DNA of 64,000 nt from Parvularculaceae bacterium. Lineage in GTDB: Bacteria; Pseudomonadota; Alphaproteobacteria; Caulobacterales; Parvularculaceae. Where the stretch lies: NCBI GenBank assembly GCA_028284065.1, contig JANQSJ010000011.1, forward strand, positions 434,001 to 498,000, read 5' to 3'. Under the pieces are notes generated by a model. That model had not been told where the DNA came from and did not search any database. It saw only the letters and a program-made list of their open reading frames with translations. Of this stretch, positions 47,773 through 56,152 are shown in pieces. Position 1 is the stretch's first letter; each line of letters opens with the position of its first letter. The translations under genes were made by a program, and so were the position numbers.

Positions 47773-49098
47773 ATGACTGAGGCTTACCCATTCTGGCCCG
47801 CCGCTGCGGTCATCGCGGTGCTTCTCGCGATGTCAGCCTTCTTTTCAGGATCGGAGACGGCGCTCACCGCCACGTCCCGGGCGCGCATGCACAAGCTGGA
47901 GTCCGACGGCGACGGCCGCGCGCGGCGCGTCAACGCCCTCATTCGCGACCGCGAACGCATGTTGGGCGCCATCCTGCTTGGCAATAACCTCGTCAATAAT
48001 TCCGCGTCGGTTCTTTCCGGCGCGCTTCTCGGCGCAATGTTCGGCGAGGCGGGCCTTATCTACGCCACCGTCATCATGACTGCGCTGATCGTCGTATTCT
48101 CGGAAGTCACGCCAAAGACGCTTGCGATCGCCCGGCCTGACGCGTTTGCGATGTTCGTCGCGCCGATCATGCGCTGGATCGTGATCGTATTCGCGCCCTT
48201 CACGCGGATCGTTCAGGCGATTGTCGGCGTGACGCTAAAGCTCTTCGGCATAGACACCAGCGCGCAATCATCACCCTTCTCGGCGGCCGACGAATTGCGC
48301 GGCGCAGTCGATTTGCACCATGAGGAAGGTGGCCTTGAACGCGAACGGCGCGACCTTTTCCGCGGCGCCCTCGATCTCGACAACATCCGCGTCGAGGAAA
48401 TCATGATCCACCGCAAGTCGATCGAGATGTTGGATCTCGATCTTCCGACCCGGGAGCTTGTGTCGCTCGCCCTGAAAAGCCCGCACACGCGCCTGCCGCT
48501 GTTCCGGGAATCGCCCGACGATATTGTCGGGATCCTGCATGCGAAAGACCTGCTTCGGGCGATCTGGGACGCGGAGCGCGATCTCGACGAACTGGACGTC
48601 AATGACATTTCCCGACCTCCCTATTTCGTGCCCGAGACGACGACGCTGCAGGAGCAGCTCGACGCCTTCAAACTTAAGCAGGAGCATTTCGCTCTCGTCG
48701 TCGACGAATACGGATCGATCCGCGGCCTCGTCACGCTTGAGGACATCCTGGAGGAAATCGTCGGCGAGATCGAAGACGAGTATGACAGCCCCGTGCAGGG
48801 CGTCAGGCCACAGGTCGACGGGTCGGTCAATGTCGACGGCGACGTAACGATCCGCGATCTGAACCGCGCGCTTGACTGGAGCCTGCCGGACGAGGAAGCG
48901 GTCACGATCGCCGGGCTCGTCATCCACGACGCGCAATGCATCCCGGAGGTCGGGCAAACTTTTTCTTTTCACAACTTCCGGTTCAAAATATTGCGCCGTC
49001 GACGTAATCAGATAACGGCGCTGAAGATTGCGCCGCTCGCCGGCGATGGCGCCGCGCAGGCGCAAACTAATGGCGCCGCGCCGCAGCAGGAAAATTGA
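47773..49098 (+). CDS. CNNM/CorC-type membrane protein with paired CBS domains
   Basis: 441 residues from ATG 47773. The N-terminal DUF21 membrane domain (~1-190) has about four helices and motifs SAFFSGSETALTATSRARMH, NNLVNNSASVLS and FSEVTPKTLAIARPD. Two CBS domains follow (~215-335; MIHRKSIEMLDLDLP and LVVDEYGSIRGLVTLEDILE), then a C-terminal CorC_HlyC domain (~350-425; AVTIAGLVIHDAQCIPEVGQ). Related proteins move Mg2+ or Na+ and are sometimes called hemolysin C. It commonly follows aroB in alphaproteobacteria, so the position is canonical. Confidence 0.93.
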   Translation: MTEAYPFWPAAAVIAVLLAMSAFFSGSETALTATSRARMHKLESDGDGRARRVNALIRDRERMLGAILLGNNLVNNSASVLSGALLGAMFGEAGLIYATVIMTALIVVFSEVTPKTLAIARPDAFAMFVAPIMRWIVIVFAPFTRIVQAIVGVTLKLFGIDTSAQSSPFSAADELRGAVDLHHEEGGLERERRDLFRGALDLDNIRVEEIMIHRKSIEMLDLDLPTRELVSLALKSPHTRLPLFRESPDDIVGILHAKDLLRAIWDAERDLDELDVNDISRPPYFVPETTTLQEQLDAFKLKQEHFALVVDEYGSIRGLVTLEDILEEIVGEIEDEYDSPVQGVRPQVDGSVNVDGDVTIRDLNRALDWSLPDEEAVTIAGLVIHDAQCIPEVGQTFSFHNFRFKILRRRRNQITALKIAPLAGDGAAQAQTNGAAPQQEN

Positions 49099-49110
49099 GG
49101 GAGCGCGCGC

Positions 49111-50406
49111 TTGGGCGAAGCGTCTGTCAGCAGGAACGCCCTTGCGTTCATCTTCATCACCGTCCTGATCAACATGACGGGATTTGGCGTCATCGTCCCG
49201 GTGATGCCGGACCTTATCATGGAGATTACTGGGGAGGGCCGCGCCTACGCGGCGCAATGGGGCGGGATCCTTAGCGTCGTTTACGCGACGATGCAGTTCG
49301 TGATGAGCCCGATCCTTGGGGGACTGTCGGACCGTTTCGGCCGCCGGCCGATTATTCTTGGCTCCCTCATCGCCTACTCACTTGACTTCGTGCTCCTTGC
49401 GGTTGCGCCGAACCTCTTCATTCTCGTTATCGCGCGCATCCTCAGCGGCGCGTTCTCCGCGACCTTTACGACGGCGAACGCGTACATCGCCGACATATCG
49501 CCGCCGGAAAAACGGGCGGCGAATTTCGGGCTCATGGGCGCGGCCTTCGGCCTCGGCTTTATTGTTGGACCGCTGATCGGCGGCGTCGTCGGAGAGGCTT
49601 ATGGCGCACGCGCGCCGTTCTTTCTGGTCGCAGGGCTCGGACTGACCAACTTCGTTTACGGATCGATCTTCCTGCCGGAGACGCTTGCGCGCGAGAATCG
49701 CCGCCCGTTCGACTGGCGGCGCGCGAACATGCTCGGCAGCCTTACCCAGTTCCGGAAGTATCCGGAGGTCCTGCCGGTGGCGCTGTCGGTGTTTCTGTTC
49801 CAGATCGGCCATTGGAGCTTCCCGTCCGTGTGGGCCTATTACGCGGGCGAGAAGTTCGCCTGGTCGGCGAAGGAGATCGCGTATTCGTTGGCCGCCGTCG
49901 GGCTTGCCGCGGCGATTGTGCAGGGCGGGCTGACGAGGATCATCACGCCGAAGCTCGGCGAGCGGGGGGCGGCGTTCATGAGCCTGACCATCGCGACGCT
50001 CGTCTACGGGTTTTACGGCGTGGTCGACGAGGGCTGGATGGTTTACGCGCTCATTCCGATCGGCGCGTTCGCGGGGCTGACGATACCGTCCCTTCAAGGC
50101 GTAATGTCCCGCGCCATGCCGGCGGACGTGCAAGGTGAGTTGCAGGGGGCCGTTGCGGGGATTACCGGCCTGTCCATGATCATCGGGCCAGTCGTCATGA
50201 CCCAGGCGTTCGCCGCCTTCGCCGCGCCGGGCACGCCAGTGACCCTGGGACCGATTGTGATTTCCGCCAGCGGCGCGCCGGTTTACCTGCCGGGGGCGCC
50301 TTTCTTTCTGGCCGCGCTGCTCGCGGCGCTCGCGCTTGCGACCCTGCTGCTTGGCGTCCGAGGCGCGCCCACCGCGCCAGGAGAGGCGCCGGCCGCCGCC
50401 GAGTGA
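49111..50406 (+). CDS. MFS transporter of the TCR/Tet drug-efflux type
   Basis: 431 residues from TTG 49111, with GAGGGA upstream. Twelve membrane helices. The loop-2 motif A is [16 protein letters not shown], and the antiporter motif C region reads [20 protein letters not shown]. The N-terminus ([20 protein letters not shown]) resembles tetracycline/H+ antiporters. Substrate unknown; export of a drug-like compound by proton antiport is likely. It follows the CNNM gene by 12 bases and may be read from the same transcript. Confidence 0.9.
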   Translation: MGEASVSRNALAFIFITVLINMTGFGVIVPVMPDLIMEITGEGRAYAAQWGGILSVVYATMQFVMSPILGGLSDRFGRRPIILGSLIAYSLDFVLLAVAPNLFILVIARILSGAFSATFTTANAYIADISPPEKRAANFGLMGAAFGLGFIVGPLIGGVVGEAYGARAPFFLVAGLGLTNFVYGSIFLPETLARENRRPFDWRRANMLGSLTQFRKYPEVLPVALSVFLFQIGHWSFPSVWAYYAGEKFAWSAKEIAYSLAAVGLAAAIVQGGLTRIITPKLGERGAAFMSLTIATLVYGFYGVVDEGWMVYALIPIGAFAGLTIPSLQGVMSRAMPADVQGELQGAVAGITGLSMIIGPVVMTQAFAAFAAPGTPVTLGPIVISASGAPVYLPGAPFFLAALLAALALATLLLGVRGAPTAPGEAPAAAE

Positions 50407-50412
50407 CGCCGG

Positions 50413-50865
50413 TCAGCGCGCGCCGCCAAGCCGCAGTTTGACCGCGATCTCCACCATAAACGCCGCCGACAGCCCAAACAAAAGCAGCCCATTGGCCGCC
50501 GCCGCGCCAGACAGGAGCCGCCACGGCGGATCAATGATGACATCTCCAAATCCGAGCGTGGTGTAACTTACCGCCGCAAAGTAAAGCGAAGGCTCCATCC
50601 CATCGAATAGCTCCAGGCGCAGGAACGTTATCGCCCACATCCAGATTTCAATTGTATGCGCCGCCATCAGGAGGATGCAGACGAAGACGAGGGCAAGGCT
50701 GTCTCGAACGACGCGCAATCCGCCGGAGGCGTGCCCGGCGACGGCGCGGAAAAACGCCGCGGCCAGCGCCACAAATAGTGCGTGAACGAATGTCGTCGCA
50801 GCGATAAGCCCCGCCGACAGGCCAAGCTGCGCGGCGACGCCATCGGCGGTCAAGCTTGCGAACAT
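50413..50865 (-). CDS. Two-pore-helix potassium-channel-like membrane protein
   Basis: 150 residues, about four hydrophobic segments. The C-terminal pair (~95-145) encloses a pore loop with YTTLGFGDVI, the potassium selectivity filter with Gly-Phe-Gly instead of Gly-Tyr-Gly. There is no RCK or cyclic-nucleotide domain. It is probably an inner-membrane ion channel of the Ion_trans_2 type; function in the cell is unknown. It converges on the MFS gene, with only six bases between the stops. Confidence 0.85.
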   Translation of the reverse strand: MFASLTADGVAAQLGLSAGLIAATTFVHALFVALAAAFFRAVAGHASGGLRVVRDSLALVFVCILLMAAHTIEIWMWAITFLRLELFDGMEPSLYFAAVSYTTLGFGDVIIDPPWRLLSGAAAANGLLLFGLSAAFMVEIAVKLRLGGAR

Positions 50866-50932
50866 TCAGGCGAGGCCCTTGCGGTTGACGGCGTCATCGA
50901 TAGCCGATCCTACCGACGCCGGCGCAACGCCT

Positions 50933-51280
50933 TCAAGACTTCGCGCCCCTTGCGATAAGGGCGATCCGGCCGGCGGCGCGTTTCACCGCCGCGTCGAGCG
51001 TCGAAAGGTCCTGCGCGAAGTCCTCATCGCGGCTCGCGGTGGCGGCGAGCAAGCGGCGCGCCTCGCGCACTTCCTCCTCCAAGCGCTGGACGCGCTCGCG
51101 CGTGGGCTTGTCGATTTCAATGGCGCCGTCCGGCTGCGTGGACTTTGCAGGCGCCTCAGACGCGCCGTCGCCCCAAAGCACCCAGCCGATCGCAACCCCG
51201 GTGAAAAGCGCGCCAACAATTGGCGCAAGGACAACAAGCACGTTCTGGTCTCCGCCAATGGCTGAAAGCAGCCAGTCCAT
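50933..51280 (-). CDS. Membrane-anchored coiled-coil protein of unknown function
   Basis: 115 residues. One N-terminal membrane helix (VLVVLAPIVGALFTGVAIGWVLW), a short linker, then a heptad-like helix (RERVQRLEEEVREARRLLAA) to residue ~95. I do not recognise a family. It lies 67 bases upstream of the channel gene on the same strand and could share its transcript. Confidence 0.6.
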   Translation of the reverse strand: MDWLLSAIGGDQNVLVVLAPIVGALFTGVAIGWVLWGDGASEAPAKSTQPDGAIEIDKPTRERVQRLEEEVREARRLLAATASRDEDFAQDLSTLDAAVKRAAGRIALIARGAKS

Positions 51281-51569
51281 CGCCCCTAGATCCCTGTCGG
51301 CCGCGAGCGACGCCGACCATATCGGCGTCTAAACGCCACACGACTAGCGTCGTAGGGACCTTCCACGCAAGAGCCGCGCCAGCCGCAGCGACGCCGCACG
51401 TGATGGCGGGCCGGCCTCAACGACAACGCGTCGTTGCGCGGACCGCGCCGCTCGCTAGCGAGGGTAGAAAAGACGATGGAGCGAAACGCGAAGCTGAGCC
51501 GGCGTCGCACATCTCGAGATCCGCGGCCTGCGGCCCCAACGCGCTCGGCCCGATCGATCGCAGAGATCG

Positions 51570-52109
51570 CTATCGAGGCGCCATGACCATCATCATCTGG
51601 CGGCCTTCAAGCTTCGGCATCTGTTCGACCTTCGCGACTTCCTCGAAATCGGTCTGAACCCGCTGGAGCAACTCCATTCCGCGCTCCTGGTGGGCCATCT
51701 CACGGCCGCGAAACCGCAGCGTCACCTTGACCTTGTCGCCTTCGTCGAAGAAGCGGCGCATTGCTTTCGTCTTCACGTCATAGTCGTGACTGTCGATGTT
51801 CGGCCGCATCTTGATCTCCTTAATCTCAACGACCTTCTGTTTCTTCTTCGCTTCGTTCTTCTTCTTCTGCTGTTGATACTTGAACTTGCCGTAATCGAGG
51901 ATCTTGCACACCGGCGGCGTGGTGTTCGGCGACACTTCGACAAGGTCCATGCCGACATTGCGGGCGATTTCGATCGCGTCTTCAGTGGACACGACGCCTC
52001 GCTTTTCGCCCTCATGGTCGATCAGCAGAACCTGAGGCGAGGAAATCTTTTCATTGGTGCGCGGGCCGTCGTCTTTCGCCGGCTGCGGCATAAATGGTCT
52101 ACGGGCTAT
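51570..52109 (-). CDS. infC: Translation initiation factor IF-3, probable AUA start
   Basis: 179 residues if started at ATA 52109. AAGGAGA lies six bases before that codon, and the resulting N-terminus [20 protein letters not shown] matches the alphaproteobacterial IF-3 start. The ATG at 52091 (173 residues) has no ribosome site. IF-3 binds the 30S subunit, enforces correct start-codon choice and keeps subunits apart. The N-terminal domain, basic linker ([20 protein letters not shown]) and C-terminal domain ([20 protein letters not shown]) are complete. A rare start codon is how E. coli infC is autoregulated. No rpmI-rplT follow here. Confidence 0.95.
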   Translation of the reverse strand: MARRPFMPQPAKDDGPRTNEKISSPQVLLIDHEGEKRGVVSTEDAIEIARNVGMDLVEVSPNTTPPVCKILDYGKFKYQQQKKKNEAKKKQKVVEIKEIKMRPNIDSHDYDVKTKAMRRFFDEGDKVKVTLRFRGREMAHQERGMELLQRVQTDFEEVAKVEQMPKLEGRQMMMVMAPR

Positions 52110-52322
52110 GGCGTCTCTCCTTCAGTTGCCGCCGATTTAAGTGTTGGTCAGCGCGCGACGCGCTTACGGCCGCCAGCGCAAGCCGGCGGACGGTCAAGCT
52201 TATATAAAGGGGTTAACAGACCAATCAACGCGCCGGCTGCGGCGGGCCTGACATTTGATCAAAGCAGCGGCCTCCGGCTCACCCGGCCCGTCGTTCCCGG
52301 TCATTGACCGCAAGTCCGCGCC

Positions 52323-53291
52323 TTATGCGCGCGCAAGCTCTTCGCTCGCAGGTATAAGCCCCATATTGTTCAGCGACTGCCAGACGAATGGCGCGGCGGC
52401 CTCCCCCATCGACCTCTTGACCGTCACGGTCATCACATGCCGGCCGACGGGGGCGAGGCCTTCCTCGCCGGCCTTTTTTATGAGGACGCCCGCCCCTCCG
52501 ACTGATACGGCGAGATTTACCTCATCAGCCGCATCGCTGACAAAGAACGCCGCGTCGCGCGCGAGCGCCGTAAGCTGAAGATGGTCGGTCTTGCCGGTGA
52601 GGTCGACAATCGAGGGCGCGACCTCAGACACGATATCGCCGAATTCGTGCAGCTCCTTGCCGCCAATGAGGACTGGCATGACGCCGGCATCCGTCGCGAT
52701 ACGCGCCAGCTGGCCATAGGATTCCGCGGGCCATCGCCGTTTTTCATCGGCGCCCGGCGCAAAAAGGCCGAACGCGCCGGAAATGCCGAACCAGCTCGGC
52801 TGCATGTTCGCGGAATCCTTGCGGGCGTCGAGCGCCCATTGAAGGTTAGGAAGCCGTCCTGGCGTATCGATCCCGTTCGCCGCGCACAGCTTCGCCGGGT
52901 CCGGAAAAAGATCAGCCATCTTCTTCTTGCGGCCCCGCTGCGCCGGCGGCGCGACGGAAAACCATTTCGGGCCAAACGGGCCTAACGCCGATGACACTTT
53001 GCGCGCTGTTTCATTTGCCGAAAGATCAAACACGCGACTGAATTTCGCGGCCTTCAGCTGGGCGACGAAAGCCTTCTTTTCCACCGGGTTGGCGAAGTCG
53101 GGGGTCGCGGCGACCTGGTCGAAATAGCTCGACGCGCGCGCAAGGCGCTGCAGGTCGCCCGTGGTGAGCAAGGAGAGGCCGGCCCTTGGAAAACGTTCGC
53201 GGATGGCTTCGAACAAAGGCTCGGCCGCCACGAACCCCGCGAGCGTGTCGGCCTTGATTACAAGAATCTGCTCTTTCCGCTGACCAAACAT
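52323..53291 (-). CDS. Glycosyltransferase family 9 (heptosyltransferase-like)
   Basis: 322 residues. The GT-B fold of ADP-heptose:LPS heptosyltransferases is shown by the N-terminal ILVIKADTLAGFVAAEPLFE, the RFPRAGLSLL strand, and the C-terminal FGLFAPGADEKRRWPAESYG, where the family binds the nucleotide sugar. It probably transfers a sugar in envelope polysaccharide synthesis; the exact substrate is unknown and the acceptor-side motifs are divergent. It is on the same strand as the GT4 gene, separated by the small ORF on the opposite strand, and lies upstream of infC. Confidence 0.85.
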   Translation of the reverse strand: MFGQRKEQILVIKADTLAGFVAAEPLFEAIRERFPRAGLSLLTTGDLQRLARASSYFDQVAATPDFANPVEKKAFVAQLKAAKFSRVFDLSANETARKVSSALGPFGPKWFSVAPPAQRGRKKKMADLFPDPAKLCAANGIDTPGRLPNLQWALDARKDSANMQPSWFGISGAFGLFAPGADEKRRWPAESYGQLARIATDAGVMPVLIGGKELHEFGDIVSEVAPSIVDLTGKTDHLQLTALARDAAFFVSDAADEVNLAVSVGGAGVLIKKAGEEGLAPVGRHVMTVTVKRSMGEAAAPFVWQSLNNMGLIPASEELARA

Positions 53292-53375
53292 TCAGTCCCA
53301 CCATTTGAGCGCCGGTCCCGCGCATCACCCCCGGCGGAAGCGAAGAATGCCCCCGCATCGCCCGACTAGACCCTT

Positions 53376-53534
53376 TTGCCGACCCCTACGCCGGCCCTTC
53401 CGGCCAAATCCGCCCGCCACGAATTGGACCGCAACCCCGAAAGCTTCTTGCGATGGCGCGTCGAACGCCGCGTCGAGACGTCGGTCAGCAGCGACATGCC
53501 GATCGACGAAAGCCGCCAAGGCGGCCCGTCATAA
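53376..53534 (+). CDS. Probable small protein (52 residues) between the two glycosyltransferases
   Basis: From TTG 53376 to TAA 53532 one frame reads ARHELDRNPESFLRWRVERR then VETSVSSDMPIDESRQGGPS. Almost every codon from 53403 on ends in C or G, like the real genes here, and the composition is balanced rather than Arg/Pro-rich as in shadow frames. An in-frame TAG at 53367 limits the N-terminus. No ribosome binding site is evident before the TTG, so the start may be wrong or the gene may be a remnant. Function unknown. Confidence 0.45.
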   Translation: MPTPTPALPAKSARHELDRNPESFLRWRVERRVETSVSSDMPIDESRQGGPS

Positions 53535-53546
53535 GTTATCGCGCGA

Positions 53547-54755
53547 TCAGCGGCTCGCCAGCAAGTCCCGGTAAAGGTTAATCGTCGCATTCACCATGCT
53601 TTCCACAGAAAAATGCGCTTTCGCCCGCTTTTCGGCCGCCGCCTCCATGTCGCGGCGGGCGATATCGTCCATCGTCGCAACCTTAAGGATCGCATCGCAT
53701 AGCGCATCGGCGTCTCCAGGCGGCGTCAGAAAGCCGGTGCGGCCGTCTTCTATTGTCTCTGTCAGCCCGCCGCACGCCGATCCGATGACAATCCGTCCCA
53801 TCGCCGCGGCCTCTACGGCGGCGCGGCCGAACGCTTCGGCGCGCGTCGATGGGGCGAGCGCGGCGTCCGCCGCCAGGTAGGCGGCCGGCATGTCCTCGCA
53901 GTGGCCCGTTAACTTAACCATTTCTTCGAGCCCGGCTTCGCGGATGGCAAGTTGCAACTCCTCCATGTATCGCGCGCGGCCCTGGTGGTCGCCTGCGAGC
54001 ACAAGGAACAGGCGATCGGCGATTGCGGGCGGCCCTTTCTCCCTGGCCCGGCGCAGCGCGTCGATCGCAATGCGCTGGCCCTTCCAGTCGGTCAGGCGCG
54101 CCGCAAGCAAAAGCGCGAAACGCCGCGGGGCCGCGCCGTCGCCTGCGGCAAGGCCCCAGGACGACAAGACGGCGTGTCGCCGCGCGGCGCTGATGGAGCC
54201 CGCATCGAAGCGTTCAAGGTCGGCGCCCCTCGCGATCGCTACGACGCGGCGGGCGATTGACGGATAGGTTTCGCGAATCCTTGACGCCGTAAATTCCGAA
54301 TTGGCGATGACCGCATCCCCGCGCACGATGCCGGAGTTTAGGAACCGTTTGATCGGAGTCGCCGAATTGTAGGCCCCGTGGTGCGTGCCGACCATCGCCG
54401 CCCCCGTCGCGCGGGCGGCGGCAAGGACGCTCCACGCAGGCGCTCGCGACCGCGCATGCGCGATGTCGACCTGTTCAGCCTTGATCAGGTTAGAGAGCCG
54501 GCGGGCGTTCAGCGCCATCTCAATCGGGTTCTTCGAATGAACAGGCATCCGAACGTGCGGCGCGCCTATCGCGTCCAATTCGCTTTCGAGGCGGCCGCCA
54601 TTCGATACGACGATCGACCGGCCACCGACGGCAACGACGCCCCGCGCGATCTCAACCGTCGTCCGTTCCGCACCGCCCGCGTCGAGCGCAGGAATCACCT
54701 GAAGCACGCACACACCTTGCAGCGCGCTCGACTTATCTTCGGGATCGCCCTTCAT
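53547..54755 (-). CDS. Glycosyltransferase family 4
   Basis: 402 residues. Retaining GT-B enzyme: N-terminal acceptor domain with VLQVIPALDAGGAERTTVEI, and a C-terminal nucleotide-sugar domain with LLLAARLTDWKGQRIAIDAL and the E-x7-E-like region STRAEAFGRAAVEAAAMGRI. It likely builds an envelope polysaccharide or glycolipid together with the GT9 enzyme encoded downstream on the same strand. Donor and acceptor are not evident. It is divergent from the alpha/beta hydrolase gene. Confidence 0.92.
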   Translation of the reverse strand: MKGDPEDKSSALQGVCVLQVIPALDAGGAERTTVEIARGVVAVGGRSIVVSNGGRLESELDAIGAPHVRMPVHSKNPIEMALNARRLSNLIKAEQVDIAHARSRAPAWSVLAAARATGAAMVGTHHGAYNSATPIKRFLNSGIVRGDAVIANSEFTASRIRETYPSIARRVVAIARGADLERFDAGSISAARRHAVLSSWGLAAGDGAAPRRFALLLAARLTDWKGQRIAIDALRRAREKGPPAIADRLFLVLAGDHQGRARYMEELQLAIREAGLEEMVKLTGHCEDMPAAYLAADAALAPSTRAEAFGRAAVEAAAMGRIVIGSACGGLTETIEDGRTGFLTPPGDADALCDAILKVATMDDIARRDMEAAAEKRAKAHFSVESMVNATINLYRDLLASR

Positions 54756-54840
54756 TGCGCATCAGCGATAGCCGGGACCGGCGGGCGCCGAAAGAGCCGC
54801 CTTTCCCAGACCGCCCGGGTCAACGGCAGGAGAATGGACA

Positions 54841-55575
54841 ATGACGCCAAGTTTTGTTGAAGGACCGAACGGCCGGATCGCCTATGAGCGGATCAACGGC
54901 GCTGGGCCCGGCGTTGTCTGGTTCGGCGGGTTTCGCTCCGATATGACTGGCTCGAAGGCGAGCCGCCTCGCCGACTGGGCCGGGCGGGAGGGCCGCGCCT
55001 ATCTTCGGTTCGATTACTCGGGGCATGGCGCGTCCGACGGCGAATTCGTCAAGGGCTGCATTTCCGAATGGCGGGACGACGCCCTCGCCGCGCTCGATGC
55101 GCTGACGCAAGGTCCGCAGATCTATGTGGGCTCCTCGATGGGCGCATGGATAGCGGCGCTGTGCGCCCGGGCCCGGCCGGGCGGCCTTCACGCCTTTGTC
55201 GGCATCGCGCCGGCGCCGGACTTCACCGAGGAGCTTATGCTGCCGACAATGCCAAAGGGTATGCGCCGCAGGATCGACGAAGACGGCCAGGCGGCGCTGC
55301 CTTCCGCCTATGATGAGCCGCCGACTATCATCACCCGCAAGCTGATCGAGGACGGGCGAAACAACCTTGTCCTGCGGGACGGAGTTCCCTTTGACGGACC
55401 GGTCAGACTGCTCCAGGGCATGGCGGACCCGGATGTCCCTTGGCGTCACGCGCCCCGCTTCGCCGAGGCGTTCGCCAGCACGGACGTTGAAGTTACGCTC
55501 ATCAAGGATGGCGACCATCGCCTCTCGCGAGACGAAGATCTCGACCGGTTAGAGCAGCTCTTGAGAGGCCTTTAG
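54841..55575 (+). CDS. Alpha/beta hydrolase (ABHD10-like)
   Basis: 244 residues. The nucleophile elbow is IYVGSSMGAWIAAL (Ser around residue 100). An oxyanion loop GGFRSDMTGSKA and FDYSGHGASDG come first. The acid is in LLQGMADPDVPW and the base His in LIKDGDHRLSRDED, completing the triad. It resembles the small cytosolic palmitoyl-protein/acyl thioesterase-like hydrolases found near infC in many alphaproteobacteria. The natural substrate is unknown. It ends 172 bases before the blaI start. Confidence 0.88.
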   Translation: MTPSFVEGPNGRIAYERINGAGPGVVWFGGFRSDMTGSKASRLADWAGREGRAYLRFDYSGHGASDGEFVKGCISEWRDDALAALDALTQGPQIYVGSSMGAWIAALCARARPGGLHAFVGIAPAPDFTEELMLPTMPKGMRRRIDEDGQAALPSAYDEPPTIITRKLIEDGRNNLVLRDGVPFDGPVRLLQGMADPDVPWRHAPRFAEAFASTDVEVTLIKDGDHRLSRDEDLDRLEQLLRGL

Positions 55576-55617
55576 CCGGAAGGCTAAACCGGCCGGCTGA
55601 ATAACGACAAAGCGGCT

Positions 55618-55633
55618 TGCGACATCTGTCGCA
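55618..55633 (+). promoter_or_regulatory. Predicted BlaI operator in the blaI promoter
   Basis: The perfect palindrome TGCGACA-TC-TGTCGCA contains the GACA-N2-TGTC core expected for a BlaI/CopY-type repressor (known cores TACA-TGTA). It overlaps a possible -35 (TTGCGA, 55617) placed 17 bases before TAGAAC (55640), so binding would block RNA polymerase. The identical half-sites recur at 59218-59233. Confidence 0.72.
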
Positions 55634-55747
55634 TCACGATAGAACCTAATCCCAGGAACCCGCTATGAGGCATGAGGTTCGCTGGGACGCGCGAGCGAAC
55701 CCCGTGGCGGAATGCGGCCGATGGGCCGCACAAGGGAGAAGATGTCC

Positions 55748-56152
55748 ATGGTCGACGATTCATCCGTCCAGGGCGCGGCGAAGCCCGCCACGCAGCCGAC
55801 AAAGCCGGAGCTTGCGGTTCTCAAGCTGCTCTGGCGGCGGCGCGATCTGAGCGCGCGGCAGATTACCGAGGAGGTGGCGCCGCAGTTCAACTGGTCCTAT
55901 TCGACCATGCGCACGGTCCTTGAACGGATGTGCGAAAAAGGCCTCCTCACCAAGAAACCCGCTGGCGGCGTCAATGTTTATGCGGCCGGCGTCGGCAAGA
56001 TTGCGCTGCTCGGCGACATGATCCGCGATTTCTCCGATCGCGTGCTGGAGCTGGACGCCGCCCCCTCGGCGGTGATGTTCGCGGATTCAAAGCTCCTATC
56101 GGAGGACGAGCTTGCGGAGCTGGAAGAACGTCTGAGGGCGGAGGACGAGTAA
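55748..56152 (+). CDS. BlaI/MecI/CopY-family transcriptional repressor
   Basis: 134 residues from ATG 55748; AAGGGAG ends 9 bases before it (ATG 55742 is too close to the ribosome site). The winged helix (~20-90) reads ELAVLKLLWRRRDLSARQIT, FNWSYSTMRTVLERMCEKGL and the wing KKPAGGVNVYAA. The C-terminal helices (~95-134) should dimerise. BlaI-type proteins repress promoters until cleaved after a BlaR1-like M56 protease senses envelope damage. The next gene is such a protein and starts inside this gene's stop codon (TAATG), strongly supporting a repressor-sensor pair. Confidence 0.92.
   Translation: MVDDSSVQGAAKPATQPTKPELAVLKLLWRRRDLSARQITEEVAPQFNWSYSTMRTVLERMCEKGLLTKKPAGGVNVYAAGVGKIALLGDMIRDFSDRVLELDAAPSAVMFADSKLLSEDELAELEERLRAEDE

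Noticed and set aside
48271-49257. 328-residue minus-strand open frame opposite the CNNM transporter gene
   Set aside because: It is a shadow frame with high Arg/Asp/Val content; the plus strand has DUF21 and CBS motifs.
51340-51462. Cluster of inverted repeats (ACGAC-TAGC-GTCGT, CAACGAC-AACGC-GTCGTTG, CTCGCTAGCGAG) downstream of infC
   Set aside because: No T-tract and no link to a gene end; I could not tell regulatory RNA from chance palindromes in GC-rich spacer.
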